Source: Streptosporangium violaceochromogenes
GTDB taxonomy: Bacteria > Actinomycetota > Actinomycetes > Streptosporangiales > Streptosporangiaceae
Length of the DNA stretch: 64,000 nt
NCBI RefSeq assembly: GCF_014654615.1
Contig: NZ_BNBB01000006.1
Location: 62,001 to 126,000, forward strand
Reading direction: 5' to 3'
The position numbers and the translations under genes were made by a program. The notes beneath the pieces are model-generated. The model made no database searches. It was not told where the DNA came from and saw nothing but the letters and a program-made list of their open reading frames with translations. Of the stretch, positions 21,858 to 30,644 are shown in pieces. Position 1 is the first letter of the stretch. Each line of letters begins with the position of its first letter.

Positions 21858-22564
21858 GGAAGGCCCCCCTTCGCCGCGTGGGCGGGCGAGGGAGGGGTCA
21901 TGGGGGCGGGACGGGCCCGGCGCAGGTGTTCGTCCAGGTCGCGCAGGCTCTCGTAGGCGGCGGCCGTGCCCGGCATCTCGCCGTAGGTCACGTCGTCGAA
22001 CACCCGGGCCGCGGCGGCCAGGTCGGCGGCGAGTGCGGGGATCGCGCGCCCGGCCTCCGCGGCGAGCTCTCCGGCGGTACGGCCGGGCGTGGAGTCGACG
22101 ATGACGCGGTCCTCCAGGTCCCGGGCGACGGCCCGGAGCCGCTCGCGGATGGCCTCGGCCCACCGGCTCCGCGCGGCCAGCTCCTCGGCGGCGGCGCGGT
22201 GCTCGGCGGCGGTGCGGCGACGGCCGCCGAAGACGTCCTTTTGCCGGGCCGTGGCGGACCGGGCGGTTTTGCGCGCGATCGCGACCAGCGCGAGGAGGCC
22301 GGCGACCACGATCGCCACCAGGACGATCCGGGCGGCCACGCCGCCGACGACGCCCACCGACTCCTGGTCCAGCAGGTCGCCGACGAACTGGTTCACCTCC
22401 CGCATGAACCGGTCGGCCAGGGACTCCTTGGCGTACTCGTCCTTGAGCAGTTCCTGGATCGCCTCGCGCGCGGCCCGGCCGCGATCGACGCCGGCGCCGG
22501 TGGGCCCGGCCCGGCCCGCGGTGAGCGGGACCGCGAGAGCCGCGGCGGTCAGGAGGAGGGCCAC
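21854..22564 (-). CDS. DUF4129 membrane protein
   Basis: 236 residues from GTG 22564, overlapping the upstream gene by 16 bp. A signal-like N-terminus, an extracytoplasmic helical part (EAIQELLKDEYAKESLADRF), one membrane helix (ARIVLVAIVVAGLLALVAIA), then the cytoplasmic DUF4129 domain containing RSRWAEAIRERLRAVARDLE and TPGRTAGELAAEAGRAIP. Always near MoxR/DUF58 in actinobacteria. No enzyme motif is visible. Confidence 0.85.
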   Translation of the reverse strand: MALLLTAAALAVPLTAGRAGPTGAGVDRGRAAREAIQELLKDEYAKESLADRFMREVNQFVGDLLDQESVGVVGGVAARIVLVAIVVAGLLALVAIARKTARSATARQKDVFGGRRRTAAEHRAAAEELAARSRWAEAIRERLRAVARDLEDRVIVDSTPGRTAGELAAEAGRAIPALAADLAAAARVFDDVTYGEMPGTAAAYESLRDLDEHLRRARPAPMTPPSPAHAAKGGLP

Positions 22565-23892
22565 GGGGCTCCCCGCCCGGGGGCGCCGGGCGTGACGGAC
22601 GGATCCCACAGGTCGTCGGCCGAGGCGTGCACCCAGCCCTGGCGCCGCTGCTCGATCGCCGCGGTCTGCAGGACCAGGTCGAACGCCTCCGAGCGCATTC
22701 GGCGGTCGGCGTACAGCAGGCCGTTGACCCCCGCCTGGAACGGGTAGGTGAGCATCGCGGCGATGGTGCCGCCGATCGCGATGAGGATCGCGGCGAGGAT
22801 CTGCGCGCCGGTGTTCCCGCCGCCGAGGACGGCGGCGACGCTTCCCACGATGGTGAAGGGGATGGAGGCCACCATGCCGACCAGGCCCGCGATGATCTGC
22901 GTGAGGAGCAGGATGCCCAGCGTCCGCCAGAAGCCGCCGGTCACCAGATGCCACGACCTGCGCAGGGAGGCGCGGACGCCGAGCCGCTCCAGCACCGCCG
23001 CGGGGGCGGCGAGGGCGAGGTGGGTGGTGACGAACAGGGCGTAGGCGGTGAAGGCCACCACCCCCACCGCCCCCGCGGCGAGCAGCAGCCCGGGGTCGGC
23101 GCCGGAGGTGATCAGCGAGTAGATCAGCAGGATCACCGCGACCATGGGGATCGCGAGGAGAACGACGGTGACGGCCACCAGGCCGAACAGCGTGGGCACC
23201 CTCGCGCGGGTCAGCCGCCACGCCTCGCCCACCGTCATCTTGCCGCCGAAGACGGCGCGGCCGAGGATGCGGGTCAGCACACCGCTGAGCAGGGTCACCG
23301 CGACGAACTGCACCGCGTAGGAGATGAGGGAGCCGCCGTACTGCCGCAGGAAGCCCGGCTGCGGCATCTCGCCGGCCGGCAGGCCGGTGCCCTCGTTCAG
23401 GACGCTGCCCATCTCGCCCAGCATGACGGCCTGGCCGACCGCCACCGGGATCGCGGCCAGCGCGGCGGCGATGACGGAAAGGCCCAGGACGGACTTGGGG
23501 TTGGAGCGGATCAGCTTGATCGCGCCGTCGAGGATGTCGCCGAGGCCCAGCGGGCGCAGCGGGATGATCCCGGGGCGCAGCGCGGGCGGCGGCTGATGGC
23601 CGTAGGGCCGTCCCCCGTGGGGGCCCGTGGGGCCCGTGGGGCCGAAAGGGCCGCCGAAGGAGCCGGGGGGACCGGGAGGAGGCGGGGGGAGGTGGGGACC
23701 CTGGGCGGGGTGGGGGGGCGCCCCGCCGTACGGCTGCGCCCCGCCGTACGGCTGCGCGGGAGGCGGGGACGGCGGTGTCGTGCCGGAGCCGGGCGCGGTC
23801 CACGGCGAGCCCGGGACGTCGCCGTACGGCGGAGGCTGCTGGGGGGACCAGCCCGGTGGCGTGTCGGGAGTGGAGCCGTGACCGTCTGACAT
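22549..23892 (-). CDS. Polytopic membrane protein, first gene of MoxR operon
   Basis: 447 residues from ATG 23892. The first 115 residues are Pro/Gly/Tyr-rich with a short repeat (AQPYGGAQPYGGA); from RPLGLGDILDGAIKLIRSNP onward there are six or more membrane helices and a conserved DVLDGAF-like motif of the glycerophosphodiesterase membrane-domain superfamily (catalytic part absent). The tail is hydrophilic (GWVHASADDLWDPS). It probably provides the membrane platform of the operon; this is inferred from position. Confidence 0.8.
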   Translation of the reverse strand: MSDGHGSTPDTPPGWSPQQPPPYGDVPGSPWTAPGSGTTPPSPPPAQPYGGAQPYGGAPPHPAQGPHLPPPPPGPPGSFGGPFGPTGPTGPHGGRPYGHQPPPALRPGIIPLRPLGLGDILDGAIKLIRSNPKSVLGLSVIAAALAAIPVAVGQAVMLGEMGSVLNEGTGLPAGEMPQPGFLRQYGGSLISYAVQFVAVTLLSGVLTRILGRAVFGGKMTVGEAWRLTRARVPTLFGLVAVTVVLLAIPMVAVILLIYSLITSGADPGLLLAAGAVGVVAFTAYALFVTTHLALAAPAAVLERLGVRASLRRSWHLVTGGFWRTLGILLLTQIIAGLVGMVASIPFTIVGSVAAVLGGGNTGAQILAAILIAIGGTIAAMLTYPFQAGVNGLLYADRRMRSEAFDLVLQTAAIEQRRQGWVHASADDLWDPSVTPGAPGRGAPWPSS

Positions 23893-24096
23893 GCCTCAAT
23901 CCTGACATGTGGATACAGCGTTCGCGCTGCCGATGAGACCACCTCGCGGTTTCACCCCGGAAGATCGGGCGGAGATGCCGGAGGGATGGCCGAGACACCG
24001 TCGCTTACCTCAGACTGGGAGTGCGGCCGTCTCCGCTTGGCGTGCGCCGCCGAGATCGGGGAGGGACGCGGGGGGTGATCCTACGTGCCGTACGTC

Positions 24097-24120
24097 GGAT
24101 ACGCCTAAAGTTTGGTATCC
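24097..24120. promoter_or_regulatory. Inverted repeat in moxR-operon/mtrA intergenic region
   Basis: GGATAC (24097-24102) and GTATCC (24115-24120) form an inverted repeat about 110 bp before mtrA. The 338-bp divergent spacer (23893-24230) holds no gene. TAATCT at 24166-24171 could be an mtrA -10, without a clear -35. The palindrome could be an operator for either arm. Confidence 0.4.
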
Positions 24121-24230
24121 GGGTGTTTCCCTGCCGGGCTGTGCCGTTCTGTGGCTCGGCAAGGGTAATCTTCGACAACCGTGCGGTTTCCCCCGAAAAC
24201 TCCCAAACTGCGTAAAACGAATGAGGGGCC

Positions 24231-24908
24231 ATGAAAGGACGCGTGCTGGTCGTCGACGACGACGCCGCTCTCGCCGAGATGCTCGGCATCGTGCTACGCG
24301 GGGAGGGCTTCGAACCGTCCTTCGTCTCCGACGGGGACAAGGCACTCGACGCCTTCCGTGACACCCGGCCGGACCTGGTGCTGCTCGACCTGATGCTGCC
24401 CGGCGCCGACGGCATCGACGTGTGCCGCCGCATCCGCGCCGAGTCCGGTGTGCCGATCGTCATGCTCACCGCCAAGAGCGACACCATCGACGTGGTGCTC
24501 GGCCTGGAGTCGGGGGCCGACGACTACATCGTCAAACCGTTCAAGCCGAAGGAACTGGTGGCGCGCGTCCGGGCGCGGCTGCGCCGTACCGACGAGCCGA
24601 CACCGGAGATCCTGCAGATCGGCGACATCACCATCGACGTCGCCGGTCACTCGGTCAAGCGGGAGGAGGAGACCATCAACCTCACCCCGCTGGAGTTCGA
24701 CCTGCTGGTCGCGCTCGCGCGCAAGCCGCGCCAGGTCTTCACCCGGGAGGTGCTTCTCGAACAGGTCTGGGGCTACCGTCACGCGGCCGACACCCGGCTG
24801 GTCAACGTGCACGTCCAGCGGCTCCGCGCCAAGATCGAGAAAGACCCCGAGCATCCCGAGATCGTGGTGACGGTCCGCGGCGTGGGCTACAAGGCCGGTC
24901 CGGCCTAG
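24231..24908 (+). CDS. mtrA: Two-component response regulator MtrA
   Basis: 225 residues, ATG with GAGGGG upstream. Receiver domain with acidic pocket VVDDD and phosphoacceptor Asp53 in LLDLMLPGADG, conserved Thr in MLTAKSD and Lys in YIVKPFKP; OmpR-type winged helix with NLTPLEFDLLVALARKPRQV and VNVHVQRLRAKIEKDP. MtrA is the central regulator of cell-wall metabolism and division in actinobacteria. The operon mtrA-mtrB-lpqB is intact, and the gene follows the expected synteny. Confidence 0.98.
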   Translation: MKGRVLVVDDDAALAEMLGIVLRGEGFEPSFVSDGDKALDAFRDTRPDLVLLDLMLPGADGIDVCRRIRAESGVPIVMLTAKSDTIDVVLGLESGADDYIVKPFKPKELVARVRARLRRTDEPTPEILQIGDITIDVAGHSVKREEETINLTPLEFDLLVALARKPRQVFTREVLLEQVWGYRHAADTRLVNVHVQRLRAKIEKDPEHPEIVVTVRGVGYKAGPA

Positions 24909-24938
24909 GAACCGATCGGCTCTCGCCGGGACCTCGAC

Positions 24939-26669
24939 ATGCCCACACCCAAGAAGCGCCGCCGCACCCCGCTCCAGGTGGTCCGCGGAGTCCGGCGGCG
25001 GGCCCGCCGCGCCGCGGTGGGCGCGCGCCGGGTCTGGCGGCGTTCCCTGCAACTGCGCGTGGTCACGAGCACGATGGTCATCTCCATCGTGGTGGTCGTG
25101 GTGCTCGGCGTCTTCCTCATGCAGTCGATCATCACCACCACGCTGGGGGCCAGGGGGCACGCGGCGAAGAGCGAGGCTCAGGCCGACCGCAAGGCCGTGC
25201 TCGGCTATCTCAACCACCAGGACGGCGACGCCGCCAAGCAGGCCACCGAACCCGGGCAGGCGGCGCAGCGGGGCGGGGACAGCCCCCTGGGCCAGGCGGT
25301 CGCGGCGCTCGCCGGGCGCGCCGGATCCCGGTACTCGGTGATCATCCGCAACGAGAGCAAACCCGGCGAGTTCTACGGAAGCACGAACATCGACCCGGCG
25401 AGCATCCCGCCGAGGCTTCACGACGAGGTGCTCAGGAAGCCGGCGGACGAGGAGGTCACCCACTACGCCCCGCTGCGCTACAAGGGCAGGCACGACCCGG
25501 TGCCCGGCATGGTGATCGGCACCCGCCTCGACGTCTCCGGGACCATGCTGGACGACGGGTACGAGATCTACCACCTGGTCCCGCTCGAGGAGGAGGAGCG
25601 GACCCTCATCGCGGTCCGGAGCATGCTCATCCTCGTGGGCGCCGCCCTGGTGCTGCTGCTGGCCGCCATCTCCTCGCTGGTCACCCGCCAGGTGGTCACA
25701 CCGGTACGGCTGGCCCGCCAGGCCGCCGAGCGGCTGGCCGCCGGGCATCTGGACGAGCGCCTGAAGGTCAGGGGTGAGGACGATCTGGCCCGCCTGGCCG
25801 GCTCCTTCAACGAGATGGCCGCCAACCTGGCGCTGAAGATCCACCAGCTGGAGGAGTTGTCGCACGTCCAGCGGCAGTTCGTCTCCGACGTCTCCCACGA
25901 GCTGCGCACCCCCCTGACCACGGTGCGGATGGCCGCCGACCTGCTCTACGACGCCCGCGAGGACTTCGACCCGATGGTCGCGCGCTCGGCGGAGCTGATG
26001 CAGAACCAGCTCAACCGCTTCGAGGCGATGCTCGCCGACCTGCTGGAGATCAGCCGCTACGACGCGGGCGCGGCCGAGCTGGACGTCGAGCCGGTGGACG
26101 TCCGGGACGTCGTGCTGCGCGCGGTCGCCGACTCCGAGGCGCTGGCCGAGCGCCACTCCACCCGCTTCGACCTGCGGCTGCCGAGCGAGCCCTGCATGGC
26201 CGAGATGGACAGCCGCCGGGTCGAGCGCATCCTGCGCAACCTGCTGTTCAACGCGATCGAGCACGGAGAGGGCCGTGACGTCGTCGTCTCGGTCGGCGCG
26301 GACCGCGACGCGGTGGCGGTGGCCGTCCGCGACCACGGGGTGGGCCTGAAGCCGGGAGAGGAGAACATGGTCTTCGACCGGTTCTGGCGGGCCGATCCGT
26401 CCCGCGCGCGCACGATCGGCGGCACCGGCCTGGGCCTGGCCATCTCCCGCGAGGACGCCATGCTGCACGGCGGCTGGCTTCAGGCGTGGGGGGCCTACGG
26501 CGAGGGCTCGCAGTTCCGGCTCTCGCTGCCGAGAACGGCCGGTGCCCCGCTGCGCGGCTCACCGCTGCCGCTGGTCCCGCCCGAGGTGGAGATGCGGCGG
26601 ACGTGGCGCGGGCACATGACGCCGATGCTGTCGCCGGTCGTGGTCGACGGGGGGCGTGATGCGGGCTAG
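24939..26669 (+). CDS. mtrB: Sensor histidine kinase MtrB
   Basis: 576 residues, starting 30 bp after mtrA. Basic N-terminus, helix at about 40-65, extracytoplasmic sensor region, second helix near 230-250, HAMP, then the kinase: H-box SHELRTPLTT (His320), N-box NLLFNAIEHGEG, G1 DHGVGL, F-box FDRFWRAD, G2 GGTGLGLAI. It phosphorylates MtrA. The last 14 bp overlap the lpqB start, so accessory lipoprotein and kinase are co-translated. No strong ribosome site is seen before the ATG. Confidence 0.97.
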   Translation: MPTPKKRRRTPLQVVRGVRRRARRAAVGARRVWRRSLQLRVVTSTMVISIVVVVVLGVFLMQSIITTTLGARGHAAKSEAQADRKAVLGYLNHQDGDAAKQATEPGQAAQRGGDSPLGQAVAALAGRAGSRYSVIIRNESKPGEFYGSTNIDPASIPPRLHDEVLRKPADEEVTHYAPLRYKGRHDPVPGMVIGTRLDVSGTMLDDGYEIYHLVPLEEEERTLIAVRSMLILVGAALVLLLAAISSLVTRQVVTPVRLARQAAERLAAGHLDERLKVRGEDDLARLAGSFNEMAANLALKIHQLEELSHVQRQFVSDVSHELRTPLTTVRMAADLLYDAREDFDPMVARSAELMQNQLNRFEAMLADLLEISRYDAGAAELDVEPVDVRDVVLRAVADSEALAERHSTRFDLRLPSEPCMAEMDSRRVERILRNLLFNAIEHGEGRDVVVSVGADRDAVAVAVRDHGVGLKPGEENMVFDRFWRADPSRARTIGGTGLGLAISREDAMLHGGWLQAWGAYGEGSQFRLSLPRTAGAPLRGSPLPLVPPEVEMRRTWRGHMTPMLSPVVVDGGRDAG

Positions 26670-28419
26670 GCGCGGAGGGCGTCTCGGCGCGGCGGTCCTG
26701 ACGGTCATGGCGGTCCTGACGGTGTGGGGGGCGGCGGCCTGCTCCGTCATCCCGGTGGGGGGCAGGTCGCCCGCCGACGGCAACGTCCGCAAGGGCAACC
26801 CGCTGGGCGACCCGTACGCCCGGGTGATCGCCGTGCCGCCCAACCCCGGCTGGTCGGCGGAGGAGGTCGTCACCGGGTTCCGGGCCGCGATGGCGAGCGT
26901 CGACGACCCCGGGCGCGAGGTCGCGCGCCAGTACCTCACCGACGACTTCGCCGGGAGGTGGGACCCCCGCAGCGGTGTGACGGTCTACAAGCAGGGCGAG
27001 CCCCTGGCCGTGCAGACCGGCGAGAAGGAGAGCCGGGTCACCCTGAGGGGGACCATCACCGCGATCATCGACCAGGACGGCCGCTACCGGCCGAGCGGCG
27101 GTCCGCTGAACGAGCCGTTCACCCTGGTCAAGGAGGCGAAGGGGTGGCGCATCAGCGCGGCGCCCCAGGGGCTGCTGCTGTCGGAGGCCGACGCCGAGCG
27201 CGCCTATCTCAAGGTGGACCTGTACTTCCTGGACGCCGAGTGGCGGAGCCTGGTGGTCGACCAGGTCCGGGTGCCGATCGACCCCGCCTCCAACTTCGCC
27301 AAGACGACCGTCGAGCGGCTGCTCAAGGGCCCGAGCAGCTCGCTCGACGGCGCGGTGCGCTCCGCCTTCGACGGGACCGAGCTCATCGACGTCACCACCG
27401 ACAGCAACCGTGTCGTCGTCAACCTGACCCGGCGGGTCGCCCCCGACCTCGTCGGCGCGATGTCGGCCCAGCTCGCCGCGACGCTGGCCGAGCTCACCAA
27501 GGGGGGCTGGGGCTTCGAGGTCAGGGTGGGCGGTGAGCCGTACTACACCGACAACCCGCTGGCGATCGACGCCCAGGAACAGGCGACCTTCGACCGCTGG
27601 ATGACCCCCGGGGACATCGCCCCCTACTACATGGCCGACGGCGCGCTCTGGCTGCTCGGCAAGGAGAAGACCGGCCGCCCGGTGCCCGGCAGGGCGGGGG
27701 AGCGGGGCGCGCGCACCTCCCCGGCGATCAGCGCCGACGGGCAGGTGGCGGCGCTGGCGGGAGGTGGCAGGGGCGTCGTCGTCGCGCCGCTGGCCGACGG
27801 CGGGCAGTGGCGGCAGTGGGTCGCGGGCGACTCCCTCACCCCGCCGTGCTGGGACCGGTACAGGACGCTGTGGACGGTGAACCGCGTCGGCGACCACATC
27901 TCGAAGGTGCTGCGGCTGCAGGACGGGCAGCGCTACGAGGTCTCCGCCCCCGAGCTGGAGACCACCTCCGTCAGGGCGCTCAAGGTCGCCCGGGACGGCG
28001 TGCACGTCGCGGTGGTCGTGAAGGACTCGCTGGGCGAGCAGGTCAAGATCGGTACGGTCGTCGGGCAGGGCACCGCCACCCGCATCACCAACCTGCAGCT
28101 GGTGGTGCCCTCGGAGGGAAAGCAGACGATCAAGGACATCGCCTGGAAGGACGGCAAGTCCCTCTACGTCCTGACGGGGAAGTCCGAGCTGCTGGAGGCG
28201 TCGATCAGCGCCGAGCCCACGTCGCTGGCCTCCGACTCGCGGATCCAGAGCATCACCGCCCTGGACGGCTCCCTGATCGCCGGGGCCGAGGAGGACGACG
28301 GCGGGAAGCAGCTCCTGTACTGGAACTCCGCCAAGTGGGAGCCCCTGGTCAAGAACGAGAAGGGGCTGAGCAACTTCTCCCGCAACGGCCCCTCCTCCCC
28401 GACCTACCCCCTGGGCTGA
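26656..28419 (+). CDS. lpqB: Lipoprotein LpqB (MtrAB accessory)
   Basis: 587 residues from GTG 26656 (ATG 26659 is equally good). Lipobox GAAAC (Cys29). A GerMN domain lies in the first half (EQ-rich region with VPIDPASNFAKTTVERLLKG) and a beta-propeller LpqB domain in the second (SPAISADGQVAALAGGGRG, CWDRYRTLWTVNR). LpqB acts outside the membrane and modulates MtrB. The terminal codons (SSPTYPLG) run into the first copy of a tandem repeat. Confidence 0.95.
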   Translation: MMRARRGGRLGAAVLTVMAVLTVWGAAACSVIPVGGRSPADGNVRKGNPLGDPYARVIAVPPNPGWSAEEVVTGFRAAMASVDDPGREVARQYLTDDFAGRWDPRSGVTVYKQGEPLAVQTGEKESRVTLRGTITAIIDQDGRYRPSGGPLNEPFTLVKEAKGWRISAAPQGLLLSEADAERAYLKVDLYFLDAEWRSLVVDQVRVPIDPASNFAKTTVERLLKGPSSSLDGAVRSAFDGTELIDVTTDSNRVVVNLTRRVAPDLVGAMSAQLAATLAELTKGGWGFEVRVGGEPYYTDNPLAIDAQEQATFDRWMTPGDIAPYYMADGALWLLGKEKTGRPVPGRAGERGARTSPAISADGQVAALAGGGRGVVVAPLADGGQWRQWVAGDSLTPPCWDRYRTLWTVNRVGDHISKVLRLQDGQRYEVSAPELETTSVRALKVARDGVHVAVVVKDSLGEQVKIGTVVGQGTATRITNLQLVVPSEGKQTIKDIAWKDGKSLYVLTGKSELLEASISAEPTSLASDSRIQSITALDGSLIAGAEEDDGGKQLLYWNSAKWEPLVKNEKGLSNFSRNGPSSPTYPLG

Positions 28420-28506
28420 GCCCGGCCCGCCCCCTGGGCCTGAGCCGGGACGGTCCCCTGGGGGCCGAGCCGGGGCGGTCCTGCTGGGGACTGAGCCGGG
28501 GAGGCC
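28407..28506. repeat. Four imperfect 24-26-bp tandem repeats after lpqB
   Basis: Copies at about 28407, 28431, 28455 and 28481 share CCCCTGGG-n-CTGAGCCGGG-n-CGGT. The first copy contains the lpqB stop (TGA at 28417-28419). The array separates lpqB from comF. Confidence 0.8.
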
Positions 28507-28582
28507 CCGCCGGACGGCCCGCCGCGGGGCCCGCGGGGCGTGGACCGGCGGTTCTGTCGGTGGGGCCCGGCATCCTGGGGGT

Positions 28583-29305
28583 GTGTCAACCGCTCTGCTC
28601 GATCTGGTCCTGCCGCCGCGCTGCGCCGGCTGCGGGGCCCCCGGCGCCTCCGGCGCCCCTGTCTGCCCCCGCTGCGCGGCGGAGCTGCACGGCGAGCCCG
28701 AGCGCAGGGCGCCCGAGCCGCCCCCGCCCGGCCTGCCCGAGTGCTGGTCGGCGGCCGTCTACGCGGGGGCCGTGCGCGAGATGGTCCTCTCCTACAAGGA
28801 GCGCGGCCGTACGGCCCTGGCCCGGCCGCTGGCCGGGGCGCTGGCGCTGGCGGTCGCCGTCGCGGCGGGCGAGCGCCCGGTCGTCCTCGTCCCGGTGCCG
28901 AGCGCGGGCGCGGCGCTCCGGCGGCGCGGGCACGATCCGGTGCACCGCCTCGCGGAGCTGGCCGCCTCCTACCTCCGGGCCGCCGGGTGGCCCGCGTCGG
29001 TGGAGAGGGCGCTCACCCAGCGGCGCCGTGTCGCCGACCAGGCGGGCCTGAGCTCGCTCCAGAGGGCGGCGAACGTCTCCGGGGCGTTCAGGGTTGCAGG
29101 CGCCAGGAACGCCCCTGTGCCGCGATCGTGGGGCGACGCGGGGGTGGTTGTGCTGGTGGACGACGTCGTCACCACCGGCGCGACGCTCGCCGAGGCCGCC
29201 AGGGCGCTGCGCGGGGCGGGGGTGGCGGTCCCCCTCGCCGCCACGGTCGCCGCGACGCGCCGGAGAGACCGGATCTCGGGAATTTCCCGATGTCACCCAG
29301 GGTGA
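28583..29305 (+). CDS. comF: ComF-like phosphoribosyltransferase-family protein
   Basis: 240 residues from GTG 28583. An N-terminal zinc-type cluster (CAGC and CPRC) is followed by the family block REMVLSYKERGRTALARPLA and the PRPP-binding motif VVVLVDDVVTTGATLAEAAR. ComF proteins are tied to DNA uptake in competent bacteria and may act in nucleotide handling; in non-competent actinobacteria the role is unknown. Its place just before the raiA-type ncRNA and hpf is conserved across actinobacteria and firmicutes. Confidence 0.9.
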   Translation: MSTALLDLVLPPRCAGCGAPGASGAPVCPRCAAELHGEPERRAPEPPPPGLPECWSAAVYAGAVREMVLSYKERGRTALARPLAGALALAVAVAAGERPVVLVPVPSAGAALRRRGHDPVHRLAELAASYLRAAGWPASVERALTQRRRVADQAGLSSLQRAANVSGAFRVAGARNAPVPRSWGDAGVVVLVDDVVTTGATLAEAARALRGAGVAVPLAATVAATRRRDRISGISRCHPG

Positions 29306-29511
29306 GCGGCGCGGGGTGGGCGGGGGAGGGGGACACGGGGCGTCTCCCTCACCACAGGGTCATATATCCCTGTCCTGATCATGGGATTGTGGACGATCAA
29401 CAGACATGAGAAGTGCTCATAAGTATCGATATCGGCTTGCCGGAACGGTCCTTTGATCCTCTCGATCCCCGGTCGAGGTCACGCAAAGTGATCATCCGGT
29501 CGTTCTCCGGG

Positions 29512-29540
29512 CTGACATTCGGTCGCGATACGGATAGCGT
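29512..29540 (+). promoter_or_regulatory. Housekeeping-type promoter for ncRNA/hpf
   Basis: -35 CTGACA (29512-29517), 17-bp spacer, -10 TAGCGT (29535-29540); start predicted near 29547. The upstream AT-rich stretch (29350-29450) has two inverted repeats, CAGGG-N8-CCCTG (29355-29372) and ATGAG-N5-CTCAT (29406-29420), which may be regulator sites or the comF terminator. No gene lies in 29306-29511. Confidence 0.7.
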
Positions 29541-29546
29541 CTGAGC

Positions 29547-29800
29547 CATGGCACCCATCCGGGTCCGTGGTTGCGCCGGACCGACTCCCGCTGGGGTGTC
29601 GGCCTGGCTAGCCGATGCCAGCCGCAGGCTAAACGGTCCACGTAAGACGACTTCTCGTCGGTCGATCACGGTGCGGCTTAGAGGTAAGTCCTGCCTTCCC
29701 GGGGAGCCAGATGTTCCTCGCCCGAAGAGAAGGGCATGTAGTGGCAAAGAGCTGCGAAACCCTCAGCAGGCGGATGTGGGGACGAAGACCAGGTCGGCCG
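29547..29800 (+). ncRNA. raiA-motif-type structured RNA
   Basis: The 300-bp spacer between comF and hpf starts at a good promoter, has lower GC than its surroundings, and contains clear helices: 29602-29609 with 29620-29629 (GCCTG/CAGGC plus GGCT/AGCC) and GACGA-CTTC-TCGTC at 29646-29659. The raiA motif, a large conserved noncoding RNA of Firmicutes and Actinobacteria, is known to lie precisely between comFC and raiA/hpf genes. I assign it by position and structure; boundaries are approximate, and I could not fit the full consensus by eye. It may be a separate RNA or the hpf leader. Confidence 0.6.
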
Positions 29801-29845
29801 GATGGGTGCCGCTGTACCACCGTCGGGATTCGAAGGGGGCTGTGC

Positions 29846-30550
29846 ATGGAAATCATCGTCAAGGGGCGGCACACCGGAGTGGGTGCCCGGTTCCGTGACC
29901 ACGTGACGACCAAGCTGGCCAAGATCGAGCGTCTGGACAACAAGCTCATCAGTGTCGACGTGGAGGTGACCAGAGAGCCCAACGAGCGCACCAGCGGCCC
30001 CCGCGAGCGCGTGGAGCTCACCATCCACTCGCGCGGTCCCGCGGTGCGGGCGGAGGCGTCCGCCGACGACCGCTTCGCCGCGCTCGACATCGCGATCGGG
30101 AGGCTGGAGGGAAGGCTGCGGCGTCTCGCCGACCGCCGCAAGGTCCACCACGGCAACCACTGCCCCCCTTCCGTCGCCGAGCTCACCGCCGCCGCGCTCG
30201 CCCAGTCCTTCGAGACCGGCTCCTCCGCGGCCGGGCTCCGGGCCCGCCCCGAGTCCGGCGGGAGTCCGGCGGTGGCGACCGTTCCCGCGACCCGCCGTCC
30301 CGAGCCCGAGTGGTCCGAGGAGCCCGAGGACAGGGCGGTCGTGCCCATCGAGATGGACGGCGACGGCCCGCTGGTGGTCCGCGAGAAGTACCACAGGGCC
30401 GACCCGATGACGATCGACCAGGCGCTTCTGGAGATGGAGCTGGTCGGCCACGACTTCTACCTGTTCCGCGACAAGGAGAGCGGGCAGCCGAGCGTCGTTT
30501 ACCTCAGGCAGGGCTACAACTACGGCGTGCTACGGCTCGTCGAATCCTGA
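29846..30550 (+). CDS. hpf: Long ribosome hibernation promoting factor (HPF/RaiA)
   Basis: 234 residues from ATG 29846, with GAAGGGGG upstream. The N-terminal S30AE domain (MEIIVKGRHTGVGARFRDHV to about residue 105) binds the ribosomal A/P sites; after a linker rich in Pro and Glu the C-terminal domain (VPIEMDGDGPLVVREKYHRA to YNYGVLRLVES) dimerises ribosomes into 100S particles. This is the long form usual for Gram-positives. Expression is probably tied to stress or stationary phase through the upstream RNA and promoter. Confidence 0.95.
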   Translation: MEIIVKGRHTGVGARFRDHVTTKLAKIERLDNKLISVDVEVTREPNERTSGPRERVELTIHSRGPAVRAEASADDRFAALDIAIGRLEGRLRRLADRRKVHHGNHCPPSVAELTAAALAQSFETGSSAAGLRARPESGGSPAVATVPATRRPEPEWSEEPEDRAVVPIEMDGDGPLVVREKYHRADPMTIDQALLEMELVGHDFYLFRDKESGQPSVVYLRQGYNYGVLRLVES

Positions 30551-30644
30551 AAGCGCGTTCGAAGATCCTCTCCGACCAACCATAGGACCCTGAAACCCGT
30601 GTAATCATGGCGGTCCAACGGCTCTGGCCCCCCGAGGAGGAGGC

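Noticed and set aside
29548..29898. 116-codon frame starting at the ATG just after the hpf promoter
   Set aside because: Codons such as CTA, AGA and TCT are atypical, it overlaps hpf out of frame, and the region shows RNA helices; better explained as a structured RNA.
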